Assembly: GCF_037392515.1 (NCBI RefSeq)
Contig: NC_090280.1
Span: 75,442,504-75,506,503, forward strand
Source: Haliotis asinina
Lineage: Eukaryota > Mollusca > Gastropoda > Lepetellida > Haliotidae
DNA length: 64,000 nucleotides
Reading direction: 5' to 3'
Shown: positions 60,064-64,000 of the stretch, one piece after another
Layout of the letters: the number at the start of each line of letters is the position of its first letter
Numbering within the stretch: position 1 is the stretch's first letter
The notes under the pieces: model-generated
What the model saw: only the letters and a program-made list of their open reading frames with translations
What the model was told of the DNA's origin: nothing
Database searches by the model: none
Program-made: the position numbers and the translations under genes

Positions 60064-60960
60064 ACTTAAGGTTAAAAATATAAATTATATCTGTAATCAG
60101 CAAAGTCACCATTTCAAGATCTGTATCATATATGTGCCAAGATCTGTTGAAAGATATGAAATGGTTTTCGAGTTGTGCTACCAAGTTTTACTGACAGATA
60201 TTTAGAAGTTTTTTGAGTTCTGCTCCGGAAACGAAACACACCTATAACTTTTGAGAAACTTTTTGTCCTAAATGTTTCCACGGAAACCGAGATAATAATA
60301 AATCACAAGAGTCATCAGAAGATGACATATCCCCCCGGCCCCCACATATTTGAAAGGACAAATCATCTGACAGTTACTTAATGACTTTTTAGACTAAGTT
60401 TGAATTGTTTCCATGGAAATCAAGAAAAATATAAACGCCATGTATCTGTAAACAGTGAGGCACCACTTCAAAATCCTCCATTTGATAACTCACACAAACC
60501 TGTAAACAGCAAAAGGCACCACTTTACATTCTTACTGTCAAAAAAAAAATTTGCAGAAAAATACTCAACGTTTTTTGAGTTCTGCTCCAGGAACGAACCC
60601 ACTGCACCATTTGACTAAGACCAAAACGTTTCATAGAAAAACAAAAAAAATGTCAAAAATCTGTCACTAGCAACAGGCACAACCATAGGTTGAGATTACT
60701 GTATCTATCAATTTTGGTATAAAATTATGAAACGGTTTTTGATTTATGCTCCGGAAATGAACTCCACCCTTCCCTTTTGAGACAAAGTCTGAATTGTTTC
60801 CAGGAAAAAAAATGACAAAAATCTGTAAATAGCTAAAGGCACCACCAAAATGTATTTTTGGTATATCTACCACTTTTACTGAATAATATTGAACAGTTTT
60901 TGAGTTATGCTCTGGGAAGAAAATCATTATGGACAACCAGACGGACAGACAGATGAGATG
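60064..60960 (+). repeat. Dispersed repeat with GTCATCAGAAGATGACATAT, copies 1-2
   Basis: Shares GTTTGAATTGTTTCCATGGA, CCAAGATCTGTTGAAAGATA and GAGTTCTGCTCCGGAAACGA with the right-edge copy at 63536-64000. Units overlap at about 60,300, where AGAGTCATCAGAAGATGACA begins a second copy. The short hairpin TCATC-AGAA-GATGA heads each copy. A related head occurs at 59,728. Non-coding; family not named. Confidence 0.7.
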
Positions 60961-63535
60961 TCGACTATAAAAGGGAACTGAATGATACTTCAATACTTTC
61001 TCCTGTCCAACATATCCATAAAGAGGAGATTTTTTGCATTGAAATAGCTGTTAGAGACAAATTAGGTCTATTATAACCCTCAGGTAACACTATTTCAAAA
61101 ATGCTTTGCAAAATGTATTTCTGCATTAATGAAGAATCTTTTATAATCAAACAGATACCATAGGATTTCACTCATTTGTCACAAAAGAAGGGGGGCATGT
61201 GATAGTTCCAAGCAAAGGCATATTTCGAATATCGAATAATGTTTAAACCTAAAAACTGGTAACTACACAACTTCCTGTTCATTAATGGTCAGTTCTTTGC
61301 CTTCCTATACTGACACAACAGAGTCTACTACATTAAAGGAATATGATTTTGATACTCATGACCTCATGTGATTGAGATTTAAAATAACTTCAACAACCCC
61401 ACATTTCATACATTAGTCAGTTTTTTAAAAAAATGAAGAAAACTTAAGGAGTTTATTGGTTACTCTCCTCAAAGTGAAAAAAAAAAACCTCAGAAATACA
61501 AATCTAATGAATAAGTTTAAGTGAGTCATTAAATTTGATATTGAGACACAGCCTGGACCAGAAGACTTACTAAACATGGTATGCACCTACATGTCCAGTT
61601 GTGACAGCATCTACAAGGTGGTAGAGGATATCAGTGCAAAATGAGGGTGCTTGATTACATACTGCCAACATTAGCCTAACTTGGATGTGAAGGCTTCTGA
61701 TTATGCTGATTGTGTAAAGATACACCTCCCCTGTCACAACAAGTCTTTCTACAAGTTGAAAATGGTGTCAATATCATGTTAAATGTCAAATAGGAAATTA
61801 ACAGCCATGAGACTACATACTTGTTTGAAAGTCAATAATGAAAAAAGTGTTTTTTAAAAAGAAAACCATGTCTATTCATATGCAAAAAGGGTCAAACAGA
61901 ATGAATGAATCATATGCAACATTGTTTACTTCAATCAAAAGGGTTTGTGACATGTTGTGCCAACAACAGTGAACACATTTCGTACTCACAATACTCACAT
62001 CTTGTGACTTTACACTGAGAAGATTAACTCAGACACCCAAATAGTGGCAGAGGCGACTTTATCCTAATTTGTTGTCAAATTTATCTGTTCTATGAATTTA
62101 AAAACCAGGTAACAATGACTCGACAATGTGGGCTCTTGTCACTGATAGACCACAAAACAAAGCTGTGTTCAAATCTGGGCCACTAAACAATCCATTCCAT
62201 TTAAAGTAGCCATAGCTTCACGCCCAGTACTATGAAATCTGTCACTATTTGCCAACTGGTATCCATGGTAAAATATCAACAGGAAAGCATAAAAGTATGA
62301 ATTATTAAAGTGTGTACTTGCCTTTACAGGTTGCTTAAAACTGAAGTGTTTTCCCACTAACTTCCACAGCAACATTATGTTTCATTGAAAAATATCCTTC
62401 CTTAACAGGCTGTTAACATGTTGCTGAAAAGTTATCACCATATTTTAGCAGTATTTACGAAAATATTCCGCACAATAAGAATTAGTCATGGTACTTACTG
62501 AGCTATTCACCAATATGGCCTGTCAGTTCACTGCTGCTGATCATGTTTTTATATAAGACGGCAGAAGAGAATCATGGCAGTACAAATAGGTGTTTCCTCA
62601 CAATTTACTCTATCGCCATTTCAGAATTCCTTGTCTCATTTGTGAATTAATGTATGTTTGTATCATGATACAGTAACCTCTGATATTTGATTGTGTGACT
62701 AGTTGATTGATTTTTGCGCAAGACTGATAGGGAATGGAGCAATTAATCACTTTTGTTAACATGCACTATTATGTATGATATAGATTGTTATTATATTGAT
62801 TGTGATATTGCCCCGACTAAGGTGAAAACATTTATGCAGTTCATAACTGTTTCTTTAATTTTCCTCTTATGTTACATCCCACAAGATTCTTGAGCTGTCC
62901 TCTAGTGTTGTGAAAAAACACTGCAAACAAAACAGAAATTGTTAATTCAATGCCCTGAACTGTGCACACTGATACTGATGTACTGGCGATAACTGTTAGG
63001 AAGCAATTACTATTTGACAGCCATATTGGCATGGAATGACCATCTCAATTTTGCTGTGTCCACTGTCAACAATGGTCACCCGAAGTTTCAATCTGAAACA
63101 CTCTAAACAACCTTGAACTTGGAGTCAAATCATGGATGGGTGGAGTCAATACAATGTGCACATTGTGGACCAAAAGAAATTTCAGTAAAGTTCAGTGTCT
63201 TTCATCTGATCTTTAATGAAAGCTATCACAAGTCACCCTGAAGAAATTGAGCCCAGACAGAACAGCCCATTTACACAAAACACTGTATTCTCCTCTTCCA
63301 TTATATGCCGGGAGGATAATAATGAATAACTTTTCTCTGATGATACATCTGTATATCCGAAATGGGATCCCAAACTTTCGACTCCAGAAAACCTTTAGCA
63401 AACCCCTCTCAAAACCATCAATTCGTCGAGCAAATGACGTTAGTGCCACATCAGGTTTTGCATGTGCAATCGTTCATGTGATCTTTGCATCGAAGTTTTC
63501 CTCATTTGCACATGTTTGCATTGGCCTCAAGAAGT
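60961..63535. other. Gene-poor stretch
   Basis: No exon, RNA or repeat family recognised. Overlapping open frames at 63213-63449 (minus) and 63247-63537 (plus) have no recognised motif, and I do not call either. Confidence 0.4.
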
Positions 63536-64000
63536 GAAACAAGAGTCATCAGAAGATGACATATCCACCCGGCCCCCACATGTTTGAAAGGAAAAATAAT
63601 CTGAGAGTTACTCATTGTTTTCATAGACTAAGTTTGAATTGTTTCCATGGAAATCATGAAAATTATAAATGCCATAGATCTGTAACCAGCAAAGTCACAA
63701 TTTCAAGACATGTCTGATATATCTGCCAAGATCTGTTGAAAGATATGAAATGGTTTTCGGGTTGTGCCCTGGGAACAAAGCCCACCCCTCCATTTTGAGA
63801 GAAGTTTGAGAGTTCTGCTCTGGAAATAAAACACACCTTTCACTTTTCAGGCAAGGTCCAAAATGTTTCCATGATCACAAGATCCTATACATAGCAAAAG
63901 GCACCACTATAGGTTCTGATTGATATATCTACCAAGTTTTGCAGAAAAAACACTGAACGGTTTTTCAGTTCTGCTCCGGAAACGAATACCATCCCCCCAT
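63536..64000 (+). repeat. Dispersed repeat with GTCATCAGAAGATGACATAT, copy 3 (cut by window edge)
   Basis: Colinear with 60300-60930 from AGAGTCATCAGAAGATGACA through TTTCAGTTCTGCTCCGGAAA. Confidence 0.75.

Overview
The window is animal nuclear DNA, most likely from an abalone-type marine gastropod (Haliotis or close kin). The evidence is spliced genes with canonical GT-AG introns, AT-rich intergenic DNA, and about twenty copies of SINE families that begin GTGAGTGAGT and continue with the phrase GCAATATTCCAGCTATATGG, which I associate from memory with abalone genomes. The taxon is inferred; the intron-exon structure and repeats are read directly.

Region 1 (1-19,950) holds one well-supported host gene on the minus strand. 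Eleven coding exons with fully consistent splice phases encode the first ~555 residues of a bacterial/fungal-type glycoside hydrolase of the GH63/MGH1-like clan (yeast YMR196W family). The start codon is at 19,884, with a TATA box about 55 bp upstream, and the 3' part lies beyond the left edge. The introns carry SINEs, decayed Tc1/mariner copies, small inverted-repeat elements, a tandem-core element and a 1.27-kb TTAA-flanked transposon. The last complete intron is filled by a 45-bp minisatellite whose unit is a copy of the adjoining exon-intron junction, so it holds about 34 extra 5' splice sites.

Region 2 (19,950-28,900) is largely gene-poor. It has SINE relics, a GAT microsatellite, two copies of an unidentified coding-like repeat, and a truncated Penelope-like retroelement (GIY-YIG end) between inverted terminal segments with a hammerhead-like remnant.

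Region 3 (28,909-42,136) is a direct ~6-kb segmental duplication with a 1.15-kb spacer. Each copy has a TATA-less promoter cluster (TCTCGCGAGA, CRE-like TGACGTCG, YY1-like CCGCCATTTTG) and a three-exon gene for an unrecognised protein of about 101 residues. A 57-bp tandem array derived from the 3' end of the last coding exon follows, then microsatellites that differ in length between the copies.

Region 4 (42,981-47,539) is a nested transposon: a Tc1-like DD34E element split by a 3.2-kb TTAA/piggyBac-type element. Its transposase is broken and contains a 61-bp stretch that also occurs 1.7 kb away.

Region 5 (49,655-57,610) is a ~170-bp tandem satellite interrupted by a 6.6-kb DIRS-type tyrosine-recombinase retroelement, treated here as a fossil. 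That element is itself interrupted by a full-length SINE with a 14-bp target duplication. From 57,610 to the end I see only dispersed repeats and no convincing gene.
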